Below, in pieces: positions 33,016 to 45,600 of a DNA stretch of 52,444 nucleotides. The translations under genes were made by a program, and so were the position numbers. Location of the stretch: positions 1-52,444 of the forward strand of contig NW_022204661.1 in assembly GCF_008831285.2 (NCBI RefSeq), written 5' to 3'. The notes below the pieces were generated by a model, which was not told the DNA's origin, searched no databases, and saw only the letters and a list, made by a program, of their open reading frames with translations. Numbering within the stretch: position 1 is the stretch's first letter; every line of letters begins with the position of its first letter. The stretch comes from Nymphaea colorata. Taxonomy: Eukaryota; Streptophyta; Magnoliopsida; Nymphaeales; Nymphaeaceae.

Positions 33016-35060
33016 AAATATTCAAGCAGACAAACTACGTTATATTGAAACTGATTCAGGAACAACCCAGGCATAAAGCATATCCCCATTTACCATCCAC
33101 TGTTAAACATGGAAGAACCAGATTCTTAGAGCGTGATAATGGCTCATACATGGAAGTGGAAGCTAAAATGAATGGTGACTGCTTCTTTCCGAAAAGGAGA
33201 TGATAATCTCCATGCCTGGCATGAACTGTTTATGCACAAAGTGTGAAAAAGTCTGACATATCATGCACTTTAAACACTATATTGTCTCAATTTTTCAAGA
33301 CCCATTAGCAGACCCTTTAATAGAGAAAAGTGCTAACCCTATGAACAAGCAAACATTTAAAATACTTGTTGAAACAACAGCATAAATAGCATAAAAAAGG
33401 CCAAGACCAGTTATCTACTTTGCTATCTATAAAATTGTGGTAACCGTAAGTAAAATTGGAAGCATGAAGGAAATCTATCGCAAGTAAAAAATGTGCATTT
33501 CATGTGGAGAGAAAACTTCCCAGAATCTTATGGTACCCAAAAGTTATAAAATTTTAAATTTGGCAACTAATAATGGTACATGGTGCTTGCTGGATCCTAA
33601 CCCCATTCTGAAGGATTTTACTGTCATCTTTGTTATTAAGAGAACTCAAACCACCAGAAATGATGCAAAGCTTAAAGGGAATTCAGTCTTGAAAAGGTCC
33701 TAATGTTTTGTTGCCATGTAAGGCTAATAAAACTTGCAGGTTCAGAATCTTGTTGAACTCCTATCAAATCTAAATACCTGTTTTTGCAAACTAGCAGTAC
33801 ACCACCAGGACACAACTTAACATCTTGCATGTATAGACCTTTATGGAGGAGAAACATTTTTTCCATTAACTGGGGGGTAGGGGCCTTGATCAAGCAAACA
33901 AGAAAGGCATACATGAGTATGAGTTTGGATCACGTTAGCTTTTGTTTGCCCTACATCTACCAAGTGTGAAGTAACTTGGCCAGAGATGGTCCGAGCAACA
34001 GGGCATGCCCGATAGTACCACCTCCACGATATCGGGTATGCTTTAAAACATCATAGATTCATATCACAAAAACTGGAAAAATTTATCACACAATAAAGCG
34101 ATCTGTGTCTAATGGCATAGTAAAATAAAACATTGAATACTTTAGTGACAGAAACAGGGAAAGATCTGTACCATTTTCCTAGTGGAGGCAAATAAATGAC
34201 CGCAGCAAGGACGGAAAAGATAAATCCCACGATCTATGTTTTGTACCATTTTGCATGGTGGAGCTAAAAAGTCTGAGCACAGCAAGGACAAAAACCCATG
34301 GTCTTTCCTATCTTTCGTTCCATCCATATTAGCAGCAGACAGCTGGTAATAGAAAGCAAATCTTCACCAACCATCACTTTGAGTCAGACAAAGCAACATG
34401 TTTTCAACTCGCTGGACATGCTAATGTATGCTATTGTTATTTACAACTGTAGGATACACTGGTTCAGCAGCCAATTCATCTTCCATCATCATAATCAGAC
34501 CTCATAAATGTGCCGCAGCGTGAGTTTCAATTACCTGGCATCACAGGTCTATAGATTAACTTGCTGAATCTCGTATAGCTTAAGTCTCCTATCACATCAC
34601 GTTAACAGAGGTTCTTTAGATTAACTTGCTGAAGAAATAACTGTTAACAGCTGATGCTGAAGTTGCATATTTATGACAGACTTTGAGGTCATCACAGTTA
34701 CAATAGAAATCAAATGATGTCACAGCTAACATGATCATAAGTTATCACGATGAATCTGATGAATCTGAATCAGAGAAGCCTCACAGAGTGCAAGAAAAGT
34801 CATGTTTCAGGCTCTTAGTATCTCCCACCTAATATCATCTTCTGAACCAAAAGTATAAAACTTAGAGAAACAAAAAAAAGTTTAGAATACTAAAAAATTC
34901 ACATCGGAAAAATCTTGTGTATGGATTCCAAACGTGCCTATTAAGTTGTAAACCAGGGGGATTAGGCTGGCACCATTAAAATCTGGAAACAAATTAAGAA
35001 AAATATGCAGAAATTGCGTTTTAAAGCATTTCAACCTATACTCAGCGGAGGAGACAAAGA
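33016..35060. other. No confident gene
   Basis: AT-rich. A diverged direct repeat of about 75 bases lies at 34160-34310 ('gtaccattttcctagtggagg' against 'gtaccattttgcatggtggag', each followed by 'agcaaggac'). Short frames only. Confidence 0.45.
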
Positions 35061-35069
35061 GAAGGGGAG

Positions 35070-35330
35070 GGCATGGCGATGAATCTACCATCCCAAAAAA
35101 CGAGCGTACCAGATGCTATGGATCTTGACGTCTTTGGGCACCCACGAACCAAATCCCCATCAAACGGCTGGAGGATCTCCAACACGCCCATTACCTCGCC
35201 GGTCTCTGAATTGCTCTTCGTCGCACTCAGCGTGATCTTCCCCGTTGACGACGACGAGTCATTGATCTCACCGTCCTCCTCCTCGAACTTGAGGGAGCCA
35301 TAGGAGGAGACCTTGAAGCCCGGTCACGTC
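35070..35330 (-). other. GC-rich coding-like patch, unrecognised
   Basis: A minus-strand frame reads GFKVSSYGSLKFEEEDGEIN, then DSSSSTGKITLSATKSNSET, GEVMGVLEILQPFDGDL. It is closed by a stop just upstream, so it would need an upstream splice. Other frames are also open over shorter spans. The composition and position (GC island in AT-rich DNA) suggest the 5' part of a gene. The family is not recognised. Confidence 0.3.
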
Positions 35331-35899
35331 TAGGGTGTGGATGAGGCGGGTCGTTCTTGCTGACGCCCTAGACCTTTCTTGAAAAACCAAAATGAGATGG
35401 GGGAGAGCGAGCGCACGCACGGGGGGAGAGAGAGAGTGTGTGTGGGAGCTTCTTGTAACCGCCAACGGGAGCTCCTAACCGCCACTCGCACGTCCAGCGG
35501 CCTGAAATGGGTGGTGTCTACCAAGTACCAACATTTATTTGAAATAGAAAGAGTACGAAAAGTCATTTGCGACTGGAAGGGAAGATAAGTTCATAAATCA
35601 ACATTTTCTTTAAAATCCAATTTATACATCGGTTCGGTCTCTAAGTTGTTCTCGTTTCAATATTTCCACATATTTTCGAGTTTAAACCATTAACTTATTT
35701 AACCAACTCATCTTACTTTTCTCTCTCTCTCTCTAAATTGTAATCCCATTCGAGACTCCTAAGCGCTTTAGATATTGTATAATGTACAAACAAAATATTC
35801 AAATTGTTGAATAATCAACACCTAAGTTTATTGGCTTATAATACCCATCTTAATTCTTCATATATATACCGCTACGGTCCTAGTCTACCTACACATGGA
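35331..35899. other. No gene seen
   Basis: Contains a (CT)n microsatellite at about 35718-35734 and AT-rich spacer up to the start of block C2. Confidence 0.5.
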
Positions 35900-38800
35900 C
35901 TGTTACTAACGCTGTTGTTTGTCGACTCGACAGGGTTAGAACGTTGTCACGTGCTTTTTCTCTTTCGTCTTTTCTTCTGATTTATCTGCATGGAAATAAC
36001 GTAATATTAAGTGCAGTGCACCGCCACCACAAAAGCTTCAAGTTTTTCAATTTCTCATGTAAGGAAGAAAGACATTTTCCTCTTTCCTAAAGGGGATTCA
36101 TTTAAGCGCTTGACAATGTCTTCAATCACTAATAGCAGGCCGTTTCTTGTTGTTGGGTAGGGACTTGGTGGACATAACTGAACTTAGACGCAATGACTCG
36201 TTGAAGTCGGGGCTCAGCTGATCCACCGTTCAACCTTACAGGTTGATCAGCAATATATACATGATATGTAGTTCAAAGACTACATCAAGAACGTGGCGCA
36301 ACCAGTAGACCCGTGAACTTCATCAAGTTCTATTTATCAAAAGAATTGTGCAAAGACAGGAAAATAAAAAAACATGAGTATGGATGCTCGAAGAAGTCCG
36401 GATCAGCCCGAGACCGACCTATTTCCAGCCCCCTGTCACCCCATCTAGGAAAGATTCCACCACAGCTTCATGTAGTTGGGTTGATAAATGGGAACAGTTA
36501 AATTCCAATTAATAGGAACTTGGTTCCAAGAATATTTTATGTTAAAATTCAAAATTTTTTAAGAACCTACAAATATCTAAATACAGAGAAAATGGCTATA
36601 GTTTCTTATTCCATCTTGTATAAAAATTACAGTAGCATGGAGCACCGAATCTTTCTCTGCAACGCAGAACGAACATGGTGATAGATTCACGCAAAAAAAA
36701 CCTTATAATCTTTCTGCCACATAGCTGTTCTCATATAAGAAAATGCATGTGAATGATTTTCCCTATAAGGGGGATGATTCCAACAATTCCAAACCAATGT
36801 AATTCTTCTGCCACGTAGCGTTATTCAAACCATTTGCTCAATACTTATGAGGCCAAATCCTTCCATTTTCCCATAAAAGCCATAGTTCCGAGGAAAACTC
36901 GTTTCCCCTTCTTAGATAATTAATAATTTAAAGATGTATTAAGATGACAAATATAACAACATAAGGCGACCTTCAAACCGAATAGATTGTTTATTGTATA
37001 TCAATCTTGAAGACAGAAAATCAAAGTTACTTGATGAATGGTTCCCAACGTTTAATAAGTGCACTCTCGCAGCACCCCACCAGCGTTGGGCATGCGCTGG
37101 TTTGGGAGAGACATGAGTTCAGCTGCCGTTAAATAAATGACAGTAAAATTCTCAAAAAGCACTACCTCCATTCCCGCAAGCTACATGTTGCTGCTGCCTG
37201 CAGCATATTGCCATTTGCAAAATGTGTAAGTGCATTGATCAAAGAGTTTAATACCTACCACTATAATGTTAAAAAAACAAGTCACTCAAGCATGCTGGAG
37301 TACTTTTAGCTATTTACCACGTCATCATGAATTGTTAATGAAGTAAATGTCAAACAAAGTTTGGAAACCAATACTTTGTTCTTATGCAATTTAGTTACAA
37401 CTTGATGATCTAACATGCATCTTACTCATAACATGCATTTTTTGACAGAGATTAAAAAAAAAAAGGAACATTATGTACCTAAACGGATGCTTTCACTTGG
37501 TTTCATCTCTTTGCCCCTAATTGAAATTCTTTCTTCACTTTCTTCCTCCTTCCTTTTATTTCTTTCCTCCATAGAACATGGAAGAGAAATGCAAGAGAAA
37601 TATTGCACTCAAATATGGTTAAATGTCTCCTAAGCAGGGTTTCTCTGTACAAAAATATCAAAACAGGTGGATGCTTTATGGCACACCTCTTTATGTCATC
37701 ATATATCAACAGCTCAACCAACATAAATCCTGTCAAAGAGGACAAAAATGCAAGCATTACTTTTCAAGAGAAATGCAGACCGCAACAGACATGTCCATCA
37801 AAGGAGTTAGATCTCCTAAGGTGGTTGGAATGTTCTAGTAAACTGATTTGCTGAAAGAGAACTACATGGAGAAGTAAACTTGTAGTAGAAACTCCAATAA
37901 CCATGACGGAAAAAAATTCCATGCAATTAAAACAGCTACCCAGTGCACAACACCATAGGCATAAATGTCAATCACGTCTTCACTTTCAATTCTAAAGAAT
38001 CTAAAGGTTGTAAATCTTAAGCTAGGCTTCTTTCAAAGTGTCTTTTGTTCGTAGAATGAGAACCTCCTCTGTTTTCTTGATACCTTCATATGAATCATGA
38101 CTATTATGAGTTATCTAAATGTGAAGTTTCAAAGAGCAATTAACGTCCCACTCAAAAAAGTTGGTTTTTATCTTTCATCAATAAATTTTGGCTAAGTCGC
38201 CAGCACTTGTGGATTTGTGGCCACTTCAACATCAAAGCATGTCTTGGCATCAGCATATATAATCCTTGCCCGGTCTCATGCTCCATCTATTTGGATATTC
38301 ATATCCGGCAACACAGAAGCAGCGCCATGTATTTTATAAGCAAGTTTCATTGGAAAACCAAGGTGACGAAGTAACGAAATACAGAAGAATCTGATCTGCA
38401 TATGCTATTTTATTGGCTACAAGAAACCAAAATAACGAAATACAGAATCTTACGTCGGTGGAACCCATGCACCAACCAAAGATCGGATTCATGCTTCATC
38501 CTTGACCCAAGTACAGAGAGAGAGAGAGGGTGAGTGAGCGAGAAAGAGAGAGCACGTAAATTGCAAGATATTCCAAAAGTTGAAAAACCTTAGTGTGCAT
38601 GGTTGTGCATTAAAAAATGCAAACAAGTCTACACAATTCAAATAAGATCAACTACAGGAGGGCATAAACAAGGACTCAAACCCAGCAGGGAGCTTGTCCT
38701 ATTAATTGCTTGACCAAGCTAACAAAGAGCATTAACTGATTATTTAGTATTTCAGCAAAATAATTCTTTGATAGGTTGATCAATATTCACACAAACAAGT

Positions 38801-38985
38801 TAAAGCAAGCACATGTTGAAGGATTCAAATCAACAAACCATGGCGGGTCGACTAGAAAGGATGGAGACTACTTCTTCAATGATTAATCAGACCATGGACA
38901 GCATGAATGAGAAGTTGTAGGCGATGGTCACAACCAGGTGATGAGAACGACGCTTGAGGAGTTGCTCGGCAAGATGATAAGCGTT
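35900..38985. repeat. Block C2 of a rearranged duplication
   Basis: Shorter copy of C1. It lacks the C1 stretches 27460-27834 and 28535-30987, the latter holding the phospholipase D remnant. The junctions show at most a few bases of shared sequence. No gene is recognised within it. The frame pairs around 37503-37854 have counterparts at 31492-31771, but amino-acid changes are as frequent as silent ones. Confidence 0.9.
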
Positions 38986-39676
38986 GCCGTTCCAGAGAAC
39001 AGGTACCCCATAACTCAAGAAAATATTCCTGACGATAGCAGAAAATGGGCAGAACCTAGAGAAGCACCAGAGTTTTTAGATGAGTGGGTACGACAATGCT
39101 GAAGGTAAAACTGATAAATAAGAAGAAGAATGTGGATGAGTTCATAGAAAATGTTGGCGAGGATGTGGGCATCGTTCCCCTATCATCTCTGCCCAAGGAT
39201 GTCATGTTCTGGAATGCTCAACACCACATGCGTGTGACCATCACAACGCTAGCATAGGTAGTAGTACCACTTATTGGACACCCAAAGAGGGCTCCTATTT
39301 GGAAAAAAAGAGATGTCAGGAAGATGACTGTATGGATTGGGATAAAAGGTCATCGAGGCAGCCAAGAAACCCCCATAAAGATAGAAGCTCCTATACCACT
39401 CAAGGCTATGGAAATGACCCCAAACCAGAGGAGCATTTGCCTTAGAAGAATGGAAATCACGGTTTCAGCATCCCAGTTCTTGAAGCCATCAAACATCATT
39501 TTTAGCTTTGGTGGTATTGCCAAAAGAAATTGCTACTCCAGAGGTCGGACTTGGAACCAACCCATTTACATGCCCAAATGCCACTTTGACCTGATTTTCC
39601 CTCACCTTTATAAACAACATGCCCTAATTCATCTTCGCCCCACCCGTTGCGATGCGGGAGTGTCCCTGCATCTCTG
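38986..39676 (+). other. Possible decayed element sequence
   Basis: This continues the frame of the Gag-like fragment, then shows broken plus-strand frames (DEFIENVGEDVGIVPLSSLP, later WDKRSSRQPRNPHKDRSSYT). The layout suggests a decayed retroelement or processed sequence, but I found no diagnostic motif. Confidence 0.25.
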
Positions 39677-39804
39677 CCATGCGTTTCGTATGAATTAGGC
39701 CACCCAAAAGATCTTTCCCTGAATGAAGACAAAATGAGGGTATCAGTTCACAGAGACGTTCTCTAAGGATCAGCGTCGGCTCTATATAATTTCGACCATT
39801 GAAA
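39677..39804. repeat. Left outlier of segment B (matches 17704-17831)
   Basis: Near-identical to segment A over about 128 bases. On the minus strand it includes the first part of the FAR exon (39718-39677, RSFGWPNSY...). The left breakpoint of the A/B homology therefore lies inside that exon. Confidence 0.9.
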
Positions 39805-41188
39805 GATGCATTCTTTCATAGCTGCTGTTTTTTCCGCCTTCTCAACTCCTCTGGCTCGGAGTTCCTCTGGTTTTTTCTCCACCAGCTGCACTGCAACTCC
39901 TTTCTAAGTCAAGATCAGACTCTTCCTTTCGTGCTTCCCCTATCTGGATCGGTTTCTCCAGAATCAAGCCTGTGTTGGATCCCCATCCACAAACATATGC
40001 TGAAATTATGGCAAGTCAAACATTGACATTTTTGGAGACATTTGCAGTGTAGAAATTCTTCCTGAGGAGTAAACAGCACTCATTAATCAGTTATCATTGG
40101 CAGACATCAGGAGTCCTCCTCTCAGTATTTAATGATGGATTATGGGAACTTTGATCCTTCTCAAAGACAAAGTGTTAAATATAACTCGTTTTGTCTTAGT
40201 TGGGCAGGCCGAATTTACAGAGAGAAAGGAAACAATGGAACCTGTGGAGACATGGAGGAACATCTGCTGTTTGTGGCATCGGTGCCAAATGCCATCACTC
40301 CCAAGGCGATGTTCAACGCCATGTCATACCTGTGCCCCCAAGCAAAAGCTCATTATACATCACTTCATCGTCCGACCAATCCTAGATATTAACCCCATAG
40401 ACTCCAATAGATTTTGATCACGTAAGCAAGTGCACTTTGCCGTGCCGAATAAGAAAAGGCACACATGTTACCCAAATTAAGAAAACCTCTAGCAAACTGG
40501 CCATGAGATTGTAAAAGAACTGGACTTTCAACAAACTACAAAGCCAGAAGATTGGCCATACATGTCCGTAGCTTGCGCGTACCTTTCATCACATTATTGT
40601 GATGTATTCCAAATTCTCCACAAAGGTGTGGCACTCAATCTCCACTCACCACTCAAATCTTGGCTCCTCCATTTCACAACTGGAAATCTATAAAAGGAAC
40701 AATGTCAATCCTTCATCATAAACCACACAAATACGTCCATAAGAGAATGACAAACAAACAGGTGAAACCATAAAATATATGTAGATTATAAGAGGACCAG
40801 CCATACTTTGCAAAAATTAATAGGTAATTTTTCAAAATTTTTTAATTATGCAAACCAAGAACTATGAAAGCAGCAACCAATCCTTTTGTAAACTAAGATA
40901 GTTCACAAGACCAAGTGTCCAAGGAAGTCGGTCGACAATTGCCAACTATTCTTTCTTAATGCTTCTAAAGTTACAAGATGCAAATTTCTATGCTCACCTT
41001 ATTATGTTAAAGCTAGAATTCTCTTGGTCACCAGTTCAAAAGTCACCAATTTAACTCAATTCAACATTCTCACATAAAGAGATGCATTCATTCCATGTGC
41101 ACTATAGATGTGACAATGACTTTGTAGAACTCTTATGGTTCAAAAGGGGGGAAATCTCTAAAAGGAAATTTTTTCACTGTGAGATAAA
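39805..41188. other. 1384-bp stretch present in B, absent in A
   Basis: Segment A joins ...ccattgaaa directly to caatcaaaag..., whereas B has 1384 bases between the two with 'aaa' at both edges. I see no terminal inverted repeats or target duplication beyond the three A residues. Loss from A by microhomology is at least as likely as insertion in B. Inside, the plus strand at 40132-40417 has overlapping frames with no recognised family. Confidence 0.8.
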
Positions 41189-41799
41189 CAATCAAAAGAT
41201 TACACCTAAACAATGAAAGCCCACAAAGAAGCATATCAAAAGCACGTAGGCCTGGTTACATGGGATATGGCATGGCAAGTACAAAAACTTGGCATAACAA
41301 AACATTCCAGTCAAGCCTTTGTTGTCTCAGGCCTTCTTCAAAACAAAAAGTTGGGCAGAAAGTAAACAGCTAATGGTGCATGCTATTAAAACAAACCGAG
41401 ACATCATGCTGAAAGTGCTTCTTACAGATTATGTCATGCAGAAGAAAGAAGACTCCATGCCGATGCATGCAGGGGGGGACCTGCTCCAAAGAAGCATGTG
41501 AGGATACAGTAGCTCAAAGACAACATGCTTACGGTCCTCTTGCTACCACTTTCAAGTTTCAGGAACCTCCTCATCCACACTTTAGTGCACCATGCTGAAC
41601 TTTTTGAAGTGCAGAGCTGCATTAAACCATGCGTACATGTAATGGTCTTTTGAATTTATCAAATTTTGACGTATCCTGCAGTAAAACCACATACTTTAAG
41701 CCTGCAAATTTGAAATTCCAATGACAACCACAACTACAAAATAATCATTGATTGAAGTGTACTTGAAATCTAAACCAAATAGAACAAAGTTAAGGTATC

Positions 41800-41804
41800 A
41801 TATG
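41800..41804. other. Left target-site duplication (ATATG)
   Basis: Identical to 47052-47056 and present once at 18445-18449 in segment A. Confidence 0.97.
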
Positions 41805-41970
41805 TGTTAAGACGTGTTTATACTCAGTATTAGGCTTGAAAGGGCACTTGTGTAATAATGTTTCTTTTAATGACTTTCTTGTAACTTATCCCTCTCCTCT
41901 AGTCTATATAAAGAGGAGTTAGGGATTCTTTCGAGGTTAATCAAAAAGATTAGTTCTCTTAACTTTATCA
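41805..41970 (+). repeat. 5' LTR (166 bp)
   Basis: Begins TGTTAAGACG and ends AACTTTATCA (TG...CA). It is identical base for base to 46886-47051. A TATA-like 'tatataaa' lies at 41905-41912, which suits a Pol II promoter driving the genomic RNA from near the LTR's 3' third. Confidence 0.97.
41905..41912 (+). promoter_or_regulatory. TATA box in the 5' LTR
   Basis: TATATAAA inside the LTR, about 58 bases before the LTR end, with a pyrimidine-rich stretch just upstream. It is in the expected position for a copia promoter. The start site itself is not visible. Confidence 0.6.
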
Positions 41971-41982
41971 TGGTATCAGAGC
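41971..41982 (+). other. Primer-binding site (initiator Met tRNA)
   Basis: TGGTATCAGAGC directly abuts the 5' LTR. It is the standard plant copia primer site, complementary to the 3' end of initiator methionine tRNA, from which minus-strand DNA synthesis starts. Confidence 0.95.
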
Positions 41983-42645
41983 TCCAGCCGTCTCCTCCTC
42001 AGCGAGTTGTCGCCGACTGAGCGGCGCCGCCGCCGCCTCATCGGCGTCAGTCGCCGCCGCCGCCCTTTGCCGCCCTGTCCATTGCCGCCTCGCCCTTTGC
42101 CGCCCTGTCCATTGCCGCCTGATCCATCCCTGCTGCCCCTCGTCGCCCTACCCATTGTCTGCCTGCGCCGCCTCCGCCTGTGCCTCTTGCGCCCGTCTGC
42201 CTGCGCCCGTCCGCCTGCGCCACCGCCGCCCGTCTGCCTGCGCCCGTCTCCCTGCGCCCGTCCTCCTGCGCCCGTCCGCCTGCGCCGCCGCCGCCCGTCT
42301 GCCTTCGCCGCCGCCTCAACGCTGATTTTTCCTCTCTGCGTCTTTCCGCTGCATGCTGCTCCGCCGCTGCTCTGCACGCTGCTCCTCCGCTGCACGCTGC
42401 TCCGCCGCTGTTCCGCCGCTGCTCTGCCCGTGGTTCTGCACGCTGATTTTCTTCTCACCGTCGTCTCTGGTATCTCTCTTCGTTCAGCTCTGCTGTTGCC
42501 TCTTCTCGCCGATCGGACTTCTGGATTGCTACCTGCGTTAACTACATATTGCTTCATGATCAGCATGTTGTCTTTTGATATGTGATTGTATTCTTTTGCC
42601 TGCACTTCCTATTCCGTGGCTCGGTTTCCTCCTTTGTGTTGAAAG
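41983..42645 (+). other. Untranslated leader, strongly C-rich and internally repeated
   Basis: About 660 bases between the primer site and the Gag start. The 41990-42450 part is dominated by 'gccgcc', 'tgcgcccgtc' and 'ctgcctgcgcc' units, in sharp contrast to the AT-rich surroundings. It contains an exact 30-bp tandem duplication (42061-42090 and 42091-42120). Long proline/arginine-rich frames on both strands come from this composition. The plus-strand one would start at TTG, so I do not call a gene. Confidence 0.75.
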
Positions 42646-45600
42646 ATGTCTGAAATTAGTAGTGGCGCTAATACCTCTTCCTTTGTATCGTCGGGAGAGA
42701 TGAAGAGTTCCCCATTTTCCAGCATTATCACCAAAATGGATGGGGGTAATTACGAGATGTGGGCCATGCAAGTAAAAAGAACTTTGATCGCCCATGAGAA
42801 GGAACATCTCATATTGGAGCCCGAGCCCGTACAGAAGGTAGGAAAATATACTACTTGGTTTAAAGATAATTCATTGGTTATGGTATGGATTGTTGGTACT
42901 CTCTCACAAGAAATTGCAAATGAAGTCTTGCACAAGGACAGTGCAAAGGATATGTGGGATTCCCTTGCTGCCACTTATTCACAGGCAAGAAATGAAACGC
43001 GCATTATGCAGCTTCATCATGATATCCATCAGATGCGCCAAGATGGCAGACCTCTTCACACTTATTATTCTAGTCTCAAGTCCATGTTTGAGAGACTGAA
43101 TAGCTACTTTCCCGCATGCAAGTGTGAACAACAAAAGGCATACAGAGATATGCTTATGGTAGGGGTCTTTCTTTCTGGTTTAGACTCTGTTTATGAATCC
43201 GCAAAGAACCAAATGCTTACTAGTCCCTCGATTCCTCCTATTGATGAGGCTTACAGTAGGCTCAGCAGAATTCCGATCTCTGCATCGACTGTTCCTGATA
43301 CCACTTCTGCTATGCTTGCTACTCGTGGCAGAGGAGGACCCTTTTTTGCCAGAGGAAGAGGGGGCCGTGGCCGTGGCAATACCCCTTCGCGCCCTGTATG
43401 TCAGTTTTGTCACCGCATTGGTCATACTGTGGATAAGTGTTGGCAGAAACATGGTCGTCCAGCTTTTGCAAATCAGACTGTATCTACTGATTCTCCTGAG
43501 CAGCCTAAGCCTCAGCACATGGTATCCTCCAGTGAGTTGCATGTAGATGACATTCTCTCTCAGTTGAGGCACTTGATTGGCGACAGCGCCCATCCATCCC
43601 CTGGTCCGACCACTTCTACTGTTCCTACCGCTGCGAGTGCTTCTTCATCTGGTATGTATTCTGCTTGTACAGTCTGCTCTCCTCCTGACACTACAGATTG
43701 GCTTATTGATTCTGGTGCATCGACACATCTCTGTGGGGATAAGATGCAATTCACCTCTTACGTCCCTACTCCACCGGGTCGTTCGGTTATTCTAGCAGAT
43801 GGAAAAGATTCACCAGTTGTTGGACATGGAGAGGTCCAACTTACTTCATCATTGCCGCTGCAGCACGTTCTTCATGCACCAGAATTCCCCCATAGCCTAC
43901 TTTCTATCAGTCAGATTACCAGAGAATTAAATTGTCGTGCTATATTTGACTCTTCCTCTCTTGTGTTTCAGGATATACTGACGGGCAGGGTGATTGGCAG
44001 TGGCCGTGAACAGGGAGGTCTCTACAGGCTAGTGCACTCCTTTCCCTTTGCTGGATCTACCTCGTCGGGGTCGTCCTCATCCTCGGCTTATACTTGGCAT
44101 TTACGTTTTGGACATCTCCCGTTTCAGAAACTGCTGCATGTTCTCCCTCAGCTGTCTCATAAGTCGTCTTTTCAATGTGAGTCTTGTCAGTTAGGCAAAC
44201 ACCATCGGTCATCCTTTCCTCCGCGGTCTAGTAGAAGTAGCCACTCTGTGTTTGAGTTACTTCATTTTGATGTTTGGGGCCCGAGTCGTACTCCTGACCT
44301 TCAGGGTCATCGGTATTATCTTGTTGCTGTTGATGATTACAGTCGTGTTAGTTGGGTTTTTCTTATGAAACACAAATCTGAAGCGGGTCATGTAATCAAA
44401 AATTTTATCAATGAAATTCTGACTCAGTTTGATACTTGTGTCAAGATTGTGCGCTCTGACAATGCTCTTGAGTTCTGTGCTTCCTCTTTAGAACAATTTT
44501 TCAGGGATAAGGGTATCATTCACCAAACTTCTTGTGCCTATACCTCTCAACAAAACGGGGTTGCTGAAAGAAAACACCGCCATATTCTTGATGTCGCCAG
44601 AACCATTATCATACACAGCCATGTTCCCCATTCTTATTGGGGAGATGCTGTTCTTACAGCATGCTATCTTATTAATCGCATGCCGTCATCCGTGTTGGGA
44701 GATCTTATTCCTTTCTCTGTTCTTTTTCCTGACAGAGAATTGTTTTCTGTTGCACCTCGTATTTTTGGATGTGTTGCCTTTGTTCAGTTACTTGGTCCTG
44801 GGCGAGATAAGTTATCCCCTCGGGCTATCAAAACGATCTTTGTTGGTTATTCCCGCACTCAAAAGGGATATCGTTGTTATGATCCTTCTACTCGTCGATA
44901 TTATGTGAGTGCTGATGTTACATTTTTTGAGTCCACCTCTTATTTCTCTCCCAATGGAACTCAATTAAGGGTGCCTGAATTTAGTGATGAAGTCCACCTT
45001 CCTTTACCTCTCATGAGTTATCCACAACCCGTTGCTTCGCGTTTTGGGGCTATCTACCAACGTCGCACTAAACCTGTTCAACCTGCCCCCTGTGCTCCTG
45101 TGCCTTCACCCAGCATGCCCAAGGTACTTCCTGAACACACAAATCCTGCTGACCATTCTTTATGTGATGATGCCACAGGGGACTCTCCAGAGCATGCTAC
45201 TGGTCCTCATATTAATGAACTTGATATGCCTATTGCTCAAAGGAAAGGCAAACGCAGTTGCACTATGCATCCTCTCTCTGGTCATTTGTCCATGGCTCGA
45301 CTCACTCCTACTTACCGCCAGTTTGTCAAGGGACTGTCGGCTGTAGCTCTTCCACAGACTCCTATGGACGCTCTTTCTGATCCCAAATGGGCCGCAGCTA
45401 TGCAAGAAGAGATGGATGCCCTTCAGTCTAGAGGCACCTGGACACTAGTTACTCCTTCATCTGATGCAGCTATTGTTGGTTGTCGATGGGTATTTACTGT
45501 TAAATACAGAGCAGATGGCAGCATTGAGAGATATAAGGCTCGCTTGGTTGCAAAAGGCTATACTCAGACTTATGGGGTTGATTATTATGATACCTTCTCT

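Noticed and set aside
40132-40417. Three overlapping plus-strand frames with Cys/His residues
   Set aside because: Looked for a zinc knuckle, but the spacing does not fit CCHC and all three frames are open by chance over the same 250 bases.
39805-41188. DNA transposon with terminal inverted repeats
   Set aside because: The ends (gatgcattct... and ...tgtgagat) are not inverted repeats, and only 'aaa' is shared at the edges.
42007-42585. 192-residue proline/arginine-rich frame in the copia leader
   Set aside because: It starts at TTG, not ATG, lies in a low-complexity C-rich repeat, and the opposite strand is equally open. This is a composition artefact.
41976-42605. 209-residue Arg/Gly-rich frame on the minus strand of the leader
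   Set aside because: Shadow of the same C-rich repeat, antisense to the element, with no motif.
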